Shown piece by piece: positions 35,346-43,575 of a stretch of 64,000 nucleotides of DNA (position 1 is the first letter of the stretch; every line of letters starts with the position of its first letter). The stretch covers positions 1 to 64,000 of the forward strand of contig DATFHF010000022.1 in NCBI GenBank assembly GCA_035248685.1. Reading direction: 5' to 3'. Source of the stretch: Jatrophihabitans_A sp035248685 (GTDB taxonomy: Bacteria; Actinomycetota; Actinomycetes; Mycobacteriales; Jatrophihabitantaceae). Below the pieces are notes generated by a model that was given only the letters and a program-made list of their open reading frames with translations, was not told the DNA's origin and searched no databases. The position numbers and the translations under genes were made by a program.

Positions 35346-35849
35346 CTAGGTGACCTCGGCCATTGCCCGGTTGGCGCGCACCCTGGCGCGATCAGCCCGT
35401 TGTAGGGCCTGCCTCGCGTAATGGAGCTGTCCGCTGGTCTGCATCAGCCGGGCGGCGGTCAGATGCAGCAGGGCGGCCTGCCGCGCAGCGGCGACGCTGT
35501 GCAACCGCGCCTCGACCGCTCGGCGGCGAGCCTCGATACCTGCCGGCCTCGACCCAGATAGGCCCGACAGCGAGCCGAGGAAGCCGCTCACCGACATCGA
35601 GCCCGCGAGCTGCGGGCAGTATCCGACCGGAAAGGTGTTCAGTCCGCGGTCAACGAAGCACTCGTTGAGCGCTTGGGCGATGAGCGCGTATTCCCGAAGA
35701 TCACAGGAAGCGACCCCGCTGATGCGAGCGGCCAGCAACCCCGGGCCAGCCTCCCCGCCGATCGCGACGTAGTGCCACCACAACTCGTCCACATCGGTTC
35801 CGACCAGCTCCAAGCCGTCGCTCAGAGCGAATCTGATCCGGTCATCCAT
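35346..35849 (-). CDS. Hypothetical protein
   Basis: A 167-residue protein I do not recognise. The N-terminal half is globular in composition ('DELWWHYVAIGGEAGPGLLAA'). The second half is a basic, alanine-rich helical stretch (about 100-165) that could form a coiled coil. The N-terminal half resembles the small accessory proteins found beside ANTAR regulators, but this is a weak impression. It lies 44 bp downstream of the GAF-ANTAR gene on the same strand, so the two may be co-transcribed. Confidence 0.6.
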   Translation of the reverse strand: MDDRIRFALSDGLELVGTDVDELWWHYVAIGGEAGPGLLAARISGVASCDLREYALIAQALNECFVDRGLNTFPVGYCPQLAGSMSVSGFLGSLSGLSGSRPAGIEARRRAVEARLHSVAAARQAALLHLTAARLMQTSGQLHYARQALQRADRARVRANRAMAEVT

Positions 35850-35893
35850 CCGCTTCCCTTATCAATTTCCGTGACGAATGAGGTCACCGATCA

Positions 35894-36583
35894 CTAGCCT
35901 ATGCCGGGAACCTCGCCGGTCGTCCGCAGTTGGTCGGCAATTTCACGTAGCTTGCGGTGAGTGTGCTGCGATATGGCGATGAGCGCATCGAAGGCCTGGC
36001 GGTCGTCCAGCTTGTAGCGCTCCATCAAGATACCTTTGGCCTGACCGATGGCATCGCGGGTCTCCAGCGCGATAGCGAGGTTCGCCTGTTGCCGGCTGGC
36101 GGCCATCACCACCGCAGCATGGGCTGCCAGCAACGATCCGGTTTCCTCGGCTTCGGAGAGGAACGCGTGCGGCTTGCCGGAATACAGGTTCAGCGCGCCG
36201 ACCGTGCCGGTGATATCGAACAGCTTGAACGAGATCACCGAGTGCACCCCATGCTTCACCGCGGTGCGGCCGAAGGCCGGCCAGCGCCGGTCGGTGAGCA
36301 GGTCGTTGCAGACCACGACCGGTACTTGGGCGACCGCCGCGGTCAGGCATGGGCCCTCGCGTGCCTTGTATTGAGCGCGGTCGATGAGTTCCACCTGAGG
36401 ATGGGATGCGGCGCGGGTTCGGATCGAACCTCCGACCAGGGCGGAGATACCGCCGAGTTCGGAACCAGGAATCTCTCGGATGGCCGCTTCAACGATCCTG
36501 CGTAGCGCCGATGCTTCGTCGGCGTCAGCCGTGATGGCTCGCATGGCATTCGGTAGTCGGGGAGACAGTGCAGTAGTCGACAT
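35894..36583 (-). CDS. GAF and ANTAR domain transcription antitermination regulator
   Basis: A 229-residue regulator. The GAF sensory domain (about 25-160) contains 'KAREGPCLTAAVAQVPVVV' and 'SVISFKLFDITGTVGALNLYS'. The ANTAR RNA-binding domain (about 168-222) has 'RDAIGQAKGILMERYKLDDRQAFDALIAISQ', the three-helix bundle that binds paired hexaloop hairpins. Signal and targets are unknown. It precedes the CheR/CheB pair, transcribed in the same direction, with a 155-bp gap. Confidence 0.93.
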   Translation of the reverse strand: MSTTALSPRLPNAMRAITADADEASALRRIVEAAIREIPGSELGGISALVGGSIRTRAASHPQVELIDRAQYKAREGPCLTAAVAQVPVVVCNDLLTDRRWPAFGRTAVKHGVHSVISFKLFDITGTVGALNLYSGKPHAFLSEAEETGSLLAAHAAVVMAASRQQANLAIALETRDAIGQAKGILMERYKLDDRQAFDALIAISQHTHRKLREIADQLRTTGEVPGIG

Positions 36584-36738
36584 GGTGTCCGCCCACTTTT
36601 GTTAGGTAGGCCACGGGCTGGAGTTGAGCCGGACCGAGTACGTCCACTTTGGCATGAGTTCGCGAGCACCGCTACTGCCGAAATCAACGCCAGCCGGTTG
36701 CTCCCCGGCTGCGATGAGCGTCGGCCGAGCCCTAAGTA

Positions 36739-38655
36739 CTACTTCGACTCGGTCTGTTCCATCAGCAGTAGCGCACCATTGGGCGCGTCGGTACCGGACA
36801 TCAAAGGGGTGGCGGTAACCCGCAGCATCACCGAGCGGCCGCGACGATTGATCGCAGTCAGCTTCACCTCGGCGTTGGGTTTACCGCCGGAGATGACATC
36901 CCGGAGGACGGGCTTGAGCTGCTCGGTGGGTAGGCCGCTGTCGAGGTTCAGGAAGTGCTGACCCACCGTCTCATCCTCGCGAAGTCCCCACAGGTCTTCG
37001 GCCTGGCGACTCCAGACCTGCACGATCTGTTCCGGATTGAGAACGATAACTGCGGCGTCCAGGCTGCCGAGGATCGATTCCATGAAGTCGTTGAGCGAGG
37101 AGATCTCGTTGGTGCGCTCGCGTAGCTCCTCGTTGGTCGACTGCAGCTCGTCGTTCATCGACTGAAGTTCCTCGTTCATGGTTTCGAGTTCTTCGTTGGT
37201 GGATTGCAGTTCTTCGTTGGTGGTCTCCAGCTCCTCGACCGTGGATTGCAGTTCCTCATTGGTAGTTTCGAGTTCTTCGTTGGTGGATTGCAACTCCTCG
37301 TAAGCGGTCTCCAACTGTCGATTGGTCGCCTCGAGCTCATCTTGCAATTGCCGGTACCGAGAGACATCGTTGAACATGATTGCCGTGCCCAACAGCCGGG
37401 CCCGGGCATCGGCCAGCGGTACCACCTGGATGTCCATCACCAGTCGCTCATTGGCCGACCGGTGCCATTCCACGTCCCGCAATCGGGTGCTGGTCCGGGT
37501 TTCGCGTACCGCGGCGAGCTGCGATCGCAGCTCGGCCGGTCGGTAGGACACCTCGAGGTCTTGGAACGGCCGGCCGATGTCGTGCTCGGTCAGCGCCAGC
37601 AGGTTCGCCGCACGGTGGTTAATCAGCGCCAGCCGGTCCTGCTCGTCAACCACGAGTTGGGCGACCGGGCTGGTGAGGAATGCCTCGGTTCGGAGCGCAT
37701 ACACGTCGTTGTCCAAGGTTGCCACGCGAGCCACTGGGTTGGGTGGATACGGATTGGCCAGTTCAGTTGCGGTGTTACGGATGACCTTACGGAAGAACCG
37801 CCGTTTCAGATCGAGCGGTTCGAAGGTCGCGGTGTGGTTGAGCAGCATTTCGGCCTTACCGAGGAACAGTACGCCGTCGGGCTTGAGCGCGAATCCGAGC
37901 CGGGACACGATTCGAGCCTGAGTCTCGGCGTTGAAGTACATCAGGGCATTGCGACAGGTGAGCAGGTCGATACGTGAGATGGGAGCGTCCTGTACCAGAT
38001 CGTTGCGGCCGAAGATTACGTTGCGGCGCAGATCCTTGCGGAAGGCATACCGACCGTTGGCCTGCTCGAAGTATCGAGTCAGGTAACCGTCGGGTAAGCC
38101 TCGCAGCTCCTTTTCGGCGTAGGTGGCTTGCCGGGCCACGGTGAGCGCCTCCTCGTCCACATCGGTGGCATAAATCTTCACCCGTTCCCGGAATGCCGAC
38201 GGGCCGACTGCTTCGACCAGCGCCATGGCCAGGCTGTAGGCCTCCTGGCCGGTGGCACAACCGGCACTCCAGACCCGGATCGGCTGATCGCCGACGGCCG
38301 ACGTCAGCTTCGGCAGTACGGTCTCGCTGAGGTAAGCCCAGGCTTCCTCGTCGCGGAAGAAGCTGGTGACGTTGATCAGGATCGTGTTGAACAGTGCGGT
38401 GAACTCGTCGGCGTGCACTTGCAGGTAGTCGTGGTAGTCGTCGAAATTGTCGATGGCGACTTGCTGCATCTGGTGTCTGACCCGGCGCATCAAGCTGGCT
38501 CGTTTGTAACCGGTGAAATCGAACGCGCGGCTCTCCTTCAGGTAGCCCAGCAGCCGCTCGAAGGCAGGGTCGCGGGTTTCGCCCATCCGCTCCGGAGCCA
38601 CCCGGTCGGGTGCTTGCCCGGCCTCAGATTCCACCGTCAGCCTCCGCTGCGTCAC
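36739..38655 (-). CDS. CheR-type methyltransferase fused to PAS domains and a coiled coil
   Basis: A 638-residue signalling protein. CheR all-alpha and SAM domains (about 30-285) carry 'NVTSFFRDEEAW', motif I 'RVWSAGCATGQEAYSLAM' and 'YATDVDEEALTVAR'. A PAS domain (about 320-435) precedes a perfect-looking heptad coiled coil (about 441-518, EELQSTNEELETTNEEL-type), then a second PAS domain (about 520-635). There is no chemoreceptor, CheA or CheW nearby. Such CheR-PAS proteins usually act in non-chemotactic signalling with a partner CheB, which here overlaps it by 32 bases. Confidence 0.92.
   Translation of the reverse strand: MTQRRLTVESEAGQAPDRVAPERMGETRDPAFERLLGYLKESRAFDFTGYKRASLMRRVRHQMQQVAIDNFDDYHDYLQVHADEFTALFNTILINVTSFFRDEEAWAYLSETVLPKLTSAVGDQPIRVWSAGCATGQEAYSLAMALVEAVGPSAFRERVKIYATDVDEEALTVARQATYAEKELRGLPDGYLTRYFEQANGRYAFRKDLRRNVIFGRNDLVQDAPISRIDLLTCRNALMYFNAETQARIVSRLGFALKPDGVLFLGKAEMLLNHTATFEPLDLKRRFFRKVIRNTATELANPYPPNPVARVATLDNDVYALRTEAFLTSPVAQLVVDEQDRLALINHRAANLLALTEHDIGRPFQDLEVSYRPAELRSQLAAVRETRTSTRLRDVEWHRSANERLVMDIQVVPLADARARLLGTAIMFNDVSRYRQLQDELEATNRQLETAYEELQSTNEELETTNEELQSTVEELETTNEELQSTNEELETMNEELQSMNDELQSTNEELRERTNEISSLNDFMESILGSLDAAVIVLNPEQIVQVWSRQAEDLWGLREDETVGQHFLNLDSGLPTEQLKPVLRDVISGGKPNAEVKLTAINRRGRSVMLRVTATPLMSGTDAPNGALLLMEQTESK
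37120..37330 (-). repeat. In-frame tandem repeat encoding coiled-coil heptads
   Basis: About ten imperfect 21-nt units (variants of TTCGTTGGTGGATTGCAGTTC read on the plus strand) encode alternating ELQSTNE and ELETTNE heptads in the CheR-PAS protein. Unit number may vary by slippage. Confidence 0.85.
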
Positions 38656-39700
38656 CGGATAGTTGGTCCGGCAAGCCTAGGTGCGCCTCCAGCATCGTCC
38701 GGATCAGACTCGCCGCATGGCTGGCGTCCTCGGCCTGCTCGCGGAACCGGGTCGCTGTGAGCGGGCTGACCCGCTCCTCCGCGCGTTCGGCGAGGGTGCG
38801 GGCCAACGCCGCCTTTTCCTCCAGGCCACGCAGTGCCATCCACAACGCGCCATCCAACTGCTGGGATTGCTCGCCGAGCAGGCTTTCCGCCGACCAGGCG
38901 TGCCCGACCCGGCAGCGGTAACGGATCATTCCGCCGTCGTGGATCTCCCAGAGCACTCCGTTGCAGTCCGGGCACGAAAATCCGGACGGTCGCCCGGGCC
39001 GATCGTCCTCATTCATGGCTTCGCCATCCATCAATGCCATGTCCGCCTCGATTGCCAGCAAGGGTGATACCGGCCGTTTCACCTCGATGATCTCTTCTTT
39101 ACACAGCCGCACCAGCAGTTCGGGCATGTCGGCGATCGGCACGATGTGTTCGACGGCTACGTGCTCGATGGCGCTGGTAGGCATGCCGGGGTAGAGGGCA
39201 TCCTCAGGGCTCTGGACCACTGTGGTGCCGCCGCGCGCCGCGATCGCGCTCAGGCCCGCGGTTCCGTCGTCAAGCACTCCGGAGAGCACCACCCCGATTA
39301 CCCGGGCGCCGAGCGCCCGGGCCGCCGATCGGAACAACACGTCCGCCGCCGGTCGGAGTCCGTTCTCCCGCGGGCCTCGGGTCAGTGCGATCTCGTGGTC
39401 CACCAGCACCAGGTGATGATCGGGCGGGGCCACCCACACCACCGATTCCTCCAGCGCTTGCCGGTGAGCTGGGTGCCGGGCCGGCAGTGGGCCCGACCGC
39501 TGGAGGATGGCCGGAAGCACACTTCCGCCGTAGGCGGGCATGTGCAAAACCACCAACACCGCTGCCGGCAGATCCTCTGGCAGACCGGACACCAGCGAGC
39601 GCAGGGCCTCGACCCCGCCCGCGGAGGCTCCGACCACGATCACATTCCGGCGCATCAGCCCCACCTGTTCCTGTGCTTCGTCGGTCGCCGAGTACAGCAT
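38624..39700 (-). CDS. CheB-type protein-glutamate methylesterase without receiver domain
   Basis: A 358-residue protein. The methylesterase domain (about 16-200) has catalytic Ser in 'VVGASAGGVEAL', His in 'VLHMP' and Asp in 'LSGVLDDGTAGL'. The N-terminal receiver domain of classical CheB is absent. The C-terminal region has a CPDC...RCRVGHAW zinc-ribbon-like segment followed by helices. A second possible start (ATG 39655, MRRNVIVVG) lies 45 bases in. It is co-transcribed with the CheR-PAS gene and presumably removes methyl groups from an unknown signalling protein. Confidence 0.92.
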   Translation of the reverse strand: MLYSATDEAQEQVGLMRRNVIVVGASAGGVEALRSLVSGLPEDLPAAVLVVLHMPAYGGSVLPAILQRSGPLPARHPAHRQALEESVVWVAPPDHHLVLVDHEIALTRGPRENGLRPAADVLFRSAARALGARVIGVVLSGVLDDGTAGLSAIAARGGTTVVQSPEDALYPGMPTSAIEHVAVEHIVPIADMPELLVRLCKEEIIEVKRPVSPLLAIEADMALMDGEAMNEDDRPGRPSGFSCPDCNGVLWEIHDGGMIRYRCRVGHAWSAESLLGEQSQQLDGALWMALRGLEEKAALARTLAERAEERVSPLTATRFREQAEDASHAASLIRTMLEAHLGLPDQLSGDAAEADGGI

Positions 39701-39798
39701 CCCACCGTTCGGGGTTGCTGCGCCTGTTCGTGCGCCTGTTTGTCAGGCAGCCGAGGGCCAAGTGGACGAGGCGTGAACCGAACGTCGAGGATGATCGG

Positions 39799-40317
39799 GT
39801 GAGCCTGCCTATCGACCCCGACCTCGACGCTGTCGAAGGCTCCGGTACGGCGGTCTCCTCGTCGCCGTTCGGACCTAGCCGACGTCGACGCCGCCCGCGG
39901 CTGCGCTGGGACGTGCTACTCGTGGTGTTCGTCGGTGGCTGTCTCGGCGGCTGGGCGCGTTACCGCATCACCTCGACCTGGCCGACGCCCAACGGTCGAT
40001 TTCCGTGGGCGACCTTCGACGTCAACATCGCCGGCGCGTTCATCTTGGCGCTGGTCGTGGTCGCGGCGACCGAACTGGTCTCCTCCCGCTACCTTCGTCC
40101 GTTGCTCGGCACCGGGTTCTGCGGCGCGTTCACCACCTTCTCCTCGATCGTGGTCACCGCCGACCTGCTCTTCGCGCACCATCAGCCACAAATCGCGGTC
40201 GCCTACCTGGCTGCCAGCATCGTCGGCGGTCTTGCCGCGGCCTCAATCGGGCTCGTCCTCGGGCGAGCTGTCGCCACCAAACGCCGTCGGGCACGGGAGA
40301 ACAGGAGCGCATCGTGA
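39799..40317 (+). CDS. crcB: Fluoride efflux channel FluC/CrcB, first subunit
   Basis: Four-helix fluoride channel subunit, 172 residues with a ~45-residue charged N-terminal extension. Conserved segments 'GGCLGGWARYRIT', 'PWATFDVNIAGAFILAL' (pore Asn) and 'GTGFCGAFTTFSSIVV' (Phe box and sodium-site Thr) are present. GTG 39799 has GAGGA 8 nt upstream; earlier in-frame codons run antisense to cheB and are rejected. It works as a dimer, here probably a heterodimer with the second CrcB two genes on. Confidence 0.92.
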   Translation: MSLPIDPDLDAVEGSGTAVSSSPFGPSRRRRRPRLRWDVLLVVFVGGCLGGWARYRITSTWPTPNGRFPWATFDVNIAGAFILALVVVAATELVSSRYLRPLLGTGFCGAFTTFSSIVVTADLLFAHHQPQIAVAYLAASIVGGLAAASIGLVLGRAVATKRRRARENRSAS

Positions 40318-40670
40318 GGCTGCAGGGACCGGCCAAGAGGCTCACGATTTTCATCGGCGAATCCGACCATTACCGTCACCACTCGCTGCTCAGCGAGATA
40401 ATCGACCGGGCCAGGCGGGCGGGTTTGGCAGGCTGTTCGGTCTTTCGCGGCACCGCAGGCTTCGGCGCCACTGGGCACCTGCACACCGCACACCTGCTGA
40501 GCCTGTCCGAGGATCTGCCGGTAGCCATCGTCATCGTCGATGAGCCCGGACGGATCGAGGCATTCTTGCCGCAGCTCGATGAACTGGTCACCGGTGGCCT
40601 GGTCATCCTGGACGAGGTCGATGTCATCCGTTACGTCGGCAATGCCGAACGAACCAGCAAGGACGCTTGA
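40314..40670 (+). CDS. DUF190 family protein
   Basis: A small soluble protein (118 residues) of the PII-like DUF190 family. 'KRLTIFIGESDHYRHHSLLSEII', 'GCSVFRGTAGFGATGHLHT' and 'DLPVAIVIVDEPGRIEAFL' are typical. GTG 40314 overlaps the first crcB stop (GTGA), with AGGAG upstream. The family is repeatedly found between paired crcB genes, so a role in fluoride sensing or channel control is likely, although its biochemistry is unsettled. Confidence 0.9.
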   Translation: MRLQGPAKRLTIFIGESDHYRHHSLLSEIIDRARRAGLAGCSVFRGTAGFGATGHLHTAHLLSLSEDLPVAIVIVDEPGRIEAFLPQLDELVTGGLVILDEVDVIRYVGNAERTSKDA

Positions 40671-41035
40671 TGCTCACGCTGGCCGTCGCGCTTGCTGCCG
40701 GGGCCGGCGCGGTTCTGCGCTACCTCCTGGACCAGGCCGTGCAACACCGCACCCGCGGCGATTTTCCTTACGGCACCGTGGTCATCAACATCACCGGTAG
40801 CTTTCTGGTCGGTCTGGTGACCGGACTCGCAGCGCACCACGGCCTGTCGACCACCGCGACGGTGGTCATCGGCGTCGGGCTCGCCGGCGGTTACACGACC
40901 CTGTCGACCTGGGCCTGGGAGACGGTCGCGCTCGCCGAGACCGGTGACCTGCTGGAGGCATCGATGAACATCCTCGGCAGCTTCGCTGCCGGAATGACCG
41001 CCGCCTCCGCCGGACTCGGGTTGGCGTTGCTGTGA
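40670..41035 (+). CDS. crcB: Fluoride efflux channel FluC/CrcB, second subunit
   Basis: Second fluoride channel subunit, 121 residues and of standard length. 'GAGAVLRYLLDQ', 'PYGTVVINITGSFLVGLVTG' (pore Asn) and 'GLAGGYTTLSTWAWETV' are the conserved elements. ATG 40670 shares a base with the DUF190 stop (TGATG); TTG 40667 is an alternative. Two divergent copies in tandem suggest a heterodimer. Confidence 0.92.
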   Translation: MLTLAVALAAGAGAVLRYLLDQAVQHRTRGDFPYGTVVINITGSFLVGLVTGLAAHHGLSTTATVVIGVGLAGGYTTLSTWAWETVALAETGDLLEASMNILGSFAAGMTAASAGLGLALL

Positions 41036-42252
41036 CGCCACCATCCGATGCGGGAATGGCGGCCGGACCGAACCGGATCGGCCCGCTGCGGTTCGTGCTG
41101 GTGTTCGGGCTGGTCAGCGGATTGGGCGACTTCGTCTACGAGGGTGCCCGCAGCATCATCGGCCCCTACCTGGCCACCTTCGGGGCGTCCGCGGCGCTGG
41201 TTGGTGTTATCACCGGAGTCGGCGAAGCGGTCGCGCTGGTGTTTCGGCTCTTCACCGGCCGACTGTCGGATCGCACCGGACGGCATTGGGCAATCTCGAT
41301 CACCGGCTATGCCATCACGATGGTTTCGGTCCCGCTGCTGGCGGTGGCCGGACCATTGTGGCTGGCCTGTGTCTTCATCATCGGTGAGCGGTTCGGCAAG
41401 GCTGTTCGGAGCCCGGCTCGAGACACCATGCTGGCCGAGGCCAGCGTCGACCTCGGACGCGGCCGGACGTTCGCCATCCACGAGGCGCTCGACCAGACCG
41501 GAGCGCTGGTAGGCCCGCTGGTGGTGGCCGCCATCCTCACTACCCGGCACAGTTACCCTGCCGGGTTCGCCATTCTCGCCATCCCGGCCGTGCTGGCGAT
41601 GCTGACGCTGGCCTACCTGCGCCGCCAGGTTCCCCGACCGGACGCCTACGACCCGACCGTGCATCCGGTCCAGACCAGGCCGGTCGGCGTCCACGGGTTC
41701 AGTCGGGTGTATTGGCAGTACGCCACGTTCACCGCGCTGACCCTGACCGGGTTCGCGACGTTCGCGGTGCTCGGCTACCACCTCCAGCACCGGCATGTGG
41801 TGTCGGCTGCACAGATCCCGGTCATGTATGCCGTCGCGATGGGCCTGGCAGCGCTGGCAGCACTGGCCTCAGGAGCGGTATACGACCGGGTCGGGCTGCG
41901 CGGCCTGGTTGTATTACCGCTGCTCGGCGCAGTGGTGCCGTTCTGGTCGTTCTCCACCTCCGTCCCGCTGGTCTGGTTGGGTGCCGCGCTGTGGGGTGTG
42001 GTGATGGGGGTGCACGAGTCCACCATGCGCGCCGCGGTGGCCGATTTGGTGCCGCGCGAACGACGCGGCGTCGGCTACGGCACGTTCACCGCGATCTACG
42101 GGCTGGCCTGGCTGGCCGGTGCCGCACTCATCGGCGTGCTCTACGACGTATCCATCGATAGCGCCATTACGTTCACGGTGATCGTGCAGGCTGTTGCGCT
42201 GGCTGCTTTCCTGCCGCTGGTCAGCTATCGCCCAACCGGTTCAGCGCGGTAG
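41032..42252 (+). CDS. Major facilitator superfamily transporter
   Basis: A 12-helix transporter of 406 residues. Motif A-like 'FTGRLSDRTGRHW' follows helix 2, and 'GERFGKAVRSPARDTMLAEA' is typical of a subgroup of actinobacterial MFS proteins. GTG 41032 overlaps the crcB stop (GTGA), so it is the fourth gene of the fluoride unit. Co-expression suggests export of a toxic ion or compound, but the substrate cannot be read from sequence. Confidence 0.87.
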   Translation: MTPPSDAGMAAGPNRIGPLRFVLVFGLVSGLGDFVYEGARSIIGPYLATFGASAALVGVITGVGEAVALVFRLFTGRLSDRTGRHWAISITGYAITMVSVPLLAVAGPLWLACVFIIGERFGKAVRSPARDTMLAEASVDLGRGRTFAIHEALDQTGALVGPLVVAAILTTRHSYPAGFAILAIPAVLAMLTLAYLRRQVPRPDAYDPTVHPVQTRPVGVHGFSRVYWQYATFTALTLTGFATFAVLGYHLQHRHVVSAAQIPVMYAVAMGLAALAALASGAVYDRVGLRGLVVLPLLGAVVPFWSFSTSVPLVWLGAALWGVVMGVHESTMRAAVADLVPRERRGVGYGTFTAIYGLAWLAGAALIGVLYDVSIDSAITFTVIVQAVALAAFLPLVSYRPTGSAR

Positions 42253-42278
42253 TCAGGCCGATGCGCGCAGCTCGCCGA

Positions 42279-42704
42279 TCAGTCGACGGCTCCGCGGCGA
42301 ACTATCCATTCGGAGCGGAGCCGAGGAAACGCTGCCGCTATATGGTCGAAGTCGCTGTCATAGTGCAGCACGGCTGCGTCTGCTTCGACCGCGATGGCGG
42401 CGAGCATAACGTCTACTACCCCCGCCGCCCGTCCAGTGCCCGCCTGCCACAACGCGGCTCGGATGTCGAGGATGATCTGATCAAGTGCGGGGGACAGTGG
42501 CAGGTAAAGAAAAGAGGTTCGCAGCCGTCGGCTCGCCTCGGCGTGCTCCATGGCAGACCGGGCGCTGTAGGCGAATTCGTCCAGGCTCAGTGCACAACAG
42601 CACAGCTCATGTTCGGCGTCGAGCAGTTTGCCGACGGCGACTTGGACGGCCGGGTTACGGGGTAGGCGTTGCAGAACGCTGTTGTCGACGAGATAGCGGC
42701 TCAT
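42279..42704 (-). CDS. PIN-domain toxin (VapC-like ribonuclease)
   Basis: Toxin ribonuclease of 141 residues. The metal-binding acids are visible: Asp in 'YLVDNSVLQRL', Glu in 'LSLDEFAYSARS', Asp in 'GVVDVMLAAIA' and Asp in 'HYDSDFDHIA'. ATG 42704 overlaps the antitoxin stop (ATGA). Upstream in-frame codons lie within the antitoxin gene. Known VapC proteins cleave tRNA or rRNA. Confidence 0.92.
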   Translation of the reverse strand: MSRYLVDNSVLQRLPRNPAVQVAVGKLLDAEHELCCCALSLDEFAYSARSAMEHAEASRRLRTSFLYLPLSPALDQIILDIRAALWQAGTGRAAGVVDVMLAAIAVEADAAVLHYDSDFDHIAAAFPRLRSEWIVRRGAVD

Positions 42705-42913
42705 CTTCGTGCCGCGGCACGAACTTCTGGGTCGCGTAAATCGGCGATCGGGTCGGTGGCGATGATCCATTCGATAGCACGTCGCTGTTCGTGCAGGCGC
42801 ACCAGCTTGGAGAGCGCGGTGTTCACGGCTTCCTTCTTTGTGGCCCCAGGACCGAGGATCGCCCGAGCTCGCTCGAGCAGGTCATGATCAACATCGATCA
42901 ACATCTTGGGCAT
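42701..42913 (-). CDS. VapB-like antitoxin
   Basis: A 70-residue antitoxin. 'MLIDVDHDLLERARAILG' and 'TKKEAVNTALSKLVRLHEQRRA' match the VapB_antitoxin/RHH type, with the toxin-binding tail at the end. I chose ATG 42913 because AGGAGG sits 5 nt upstream; the earlier in-frame ATG at 42928 lies before that RBS. A 10-bp inverted repeat lies immediately upstream. Confidence 0.88.
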   Translation of the reverse strand: MPKMLIDVDHDLLERARAILGPGATKKEAVNTALSKLVRLHEQRRAIEWIIATDPIADLRDPEVRAAARR

Positions 42914-42944
42914 GACGACCTCCTGCATGCGGCTCTAACCCGAA

Positions 42945-42973
42945 GCCAGTATATACACAGTGGATATACTGGC
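42945..42973. promoter_or_regulatory. VapBC operator palindrome
   Basis: GCCAGTATAT (42945-42954) and ATATACTGGC (42964-42973) form a perfect 10-bp inverted repeat with a 9-nt gap, about 30 nt before the antitoxin ATG. The AT-rich core can double as the -10 region. Confidence 0.82.
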
Positions 42974-42999
42974 AGGCGCCGTCGACACTAGCAACTGCC

Positions 43000-43563
43000 T
43001 CACCACAGCTTGTCGATGAGGCCCGGGTACAACTCGATTCGCGCGCTCCGGAATGACTGCTGGTGTTGCAACGCCATGGTCGAGAAGAAGCAGCCTATGG
43101 TGAGCTTGTCGAAGCCCGGCTGGTCGCTGGGGAACGGTGTATCCGGAGTGCCGCCGACCAGCACGGTGCCGGCAAGCAGCTGCCAGCCGGCGCTCTCATA
43201 GAACGACTGAAGCGGGCGGTCGCAGGTGAACACGCCCAGGTCCAGCGCCATTGCGTGCATTCGCTCCCGGGCCGCGCTGACCAGCTGCCGTCCATACCCG
43301 TGCCGACGTACCGCCTGGCTGGTGACGACCGTGCTCAAACCGCCTGCGCGGTAGCGCTGTCCGGCGTGCTCGATGTCCTTGAACAGGATGTCCAGGGCGG
43401 ACAGCACCGTGTCGCCATCAAGCAGCAGCATCGACAGCGGCCGCAGCGCCGGATCGTGCCCAACCGGCGGTCCAGCCGCCGGCCAGGCCTCGTCCTGCAG
43501 CCGGATCACCTGCGCGCGCAGCTCGGCTGGTGTCGCCGGTTCGGGAAAGCTCAGCAGCCGCAC
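43000..43563 (-). CDS. GNAT family N-acetyltransferase
   Basis: A 187-residue acetyltransferase. 'GGLSTVVTSQAVRRHGYGRQLVSAA' is the acetyl-CoA binding strand-loop (RRHGYG), and 'YESAGWQLLAGT' is the motif B Tyr region. It shows some likeness to aminoglycoside 2'-N-acetyltransferase-type proteins, but not enough to claim resistance. It is the last gene of the hemerythrin-SDR-CBS operon, 12 bp after the CBS gene. Confidence 0.8.
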   Translation of the reverse strand: MRLLSFPEPATPAELRAQVIRLQDEAWPAAGPPVGHDPALRPLSMLLLDGDTVLSALDILFKDIEHAGQRYRAGGLSTVVTSQAVRRHGYGRQLVSAARERMHAMALDLGVFTCDRPLQSFYESAGWQLLAGTVLVGGTPDTPFPSDQPGFDKLTIGCFFSTMALQHQQSFRSARIELYPGLIDKLW

Positions 43564-43575
43564 GGTTGTCGGAAT

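Noticed and set aside
37120..37330. Regular repeats resembling a CRISPR or minisatellite
   Set aside because: They are in frame within CheR-PAS and encode heptads of a coiled coil; there are no spacers.
39700..39798. Fluoride (crcB) riboswitch upstream of the fluoride channel genes
   Set aside because: I looked for the conserved GGNGAUGG start and pseudoknot and did not find them; the leader is also very short.
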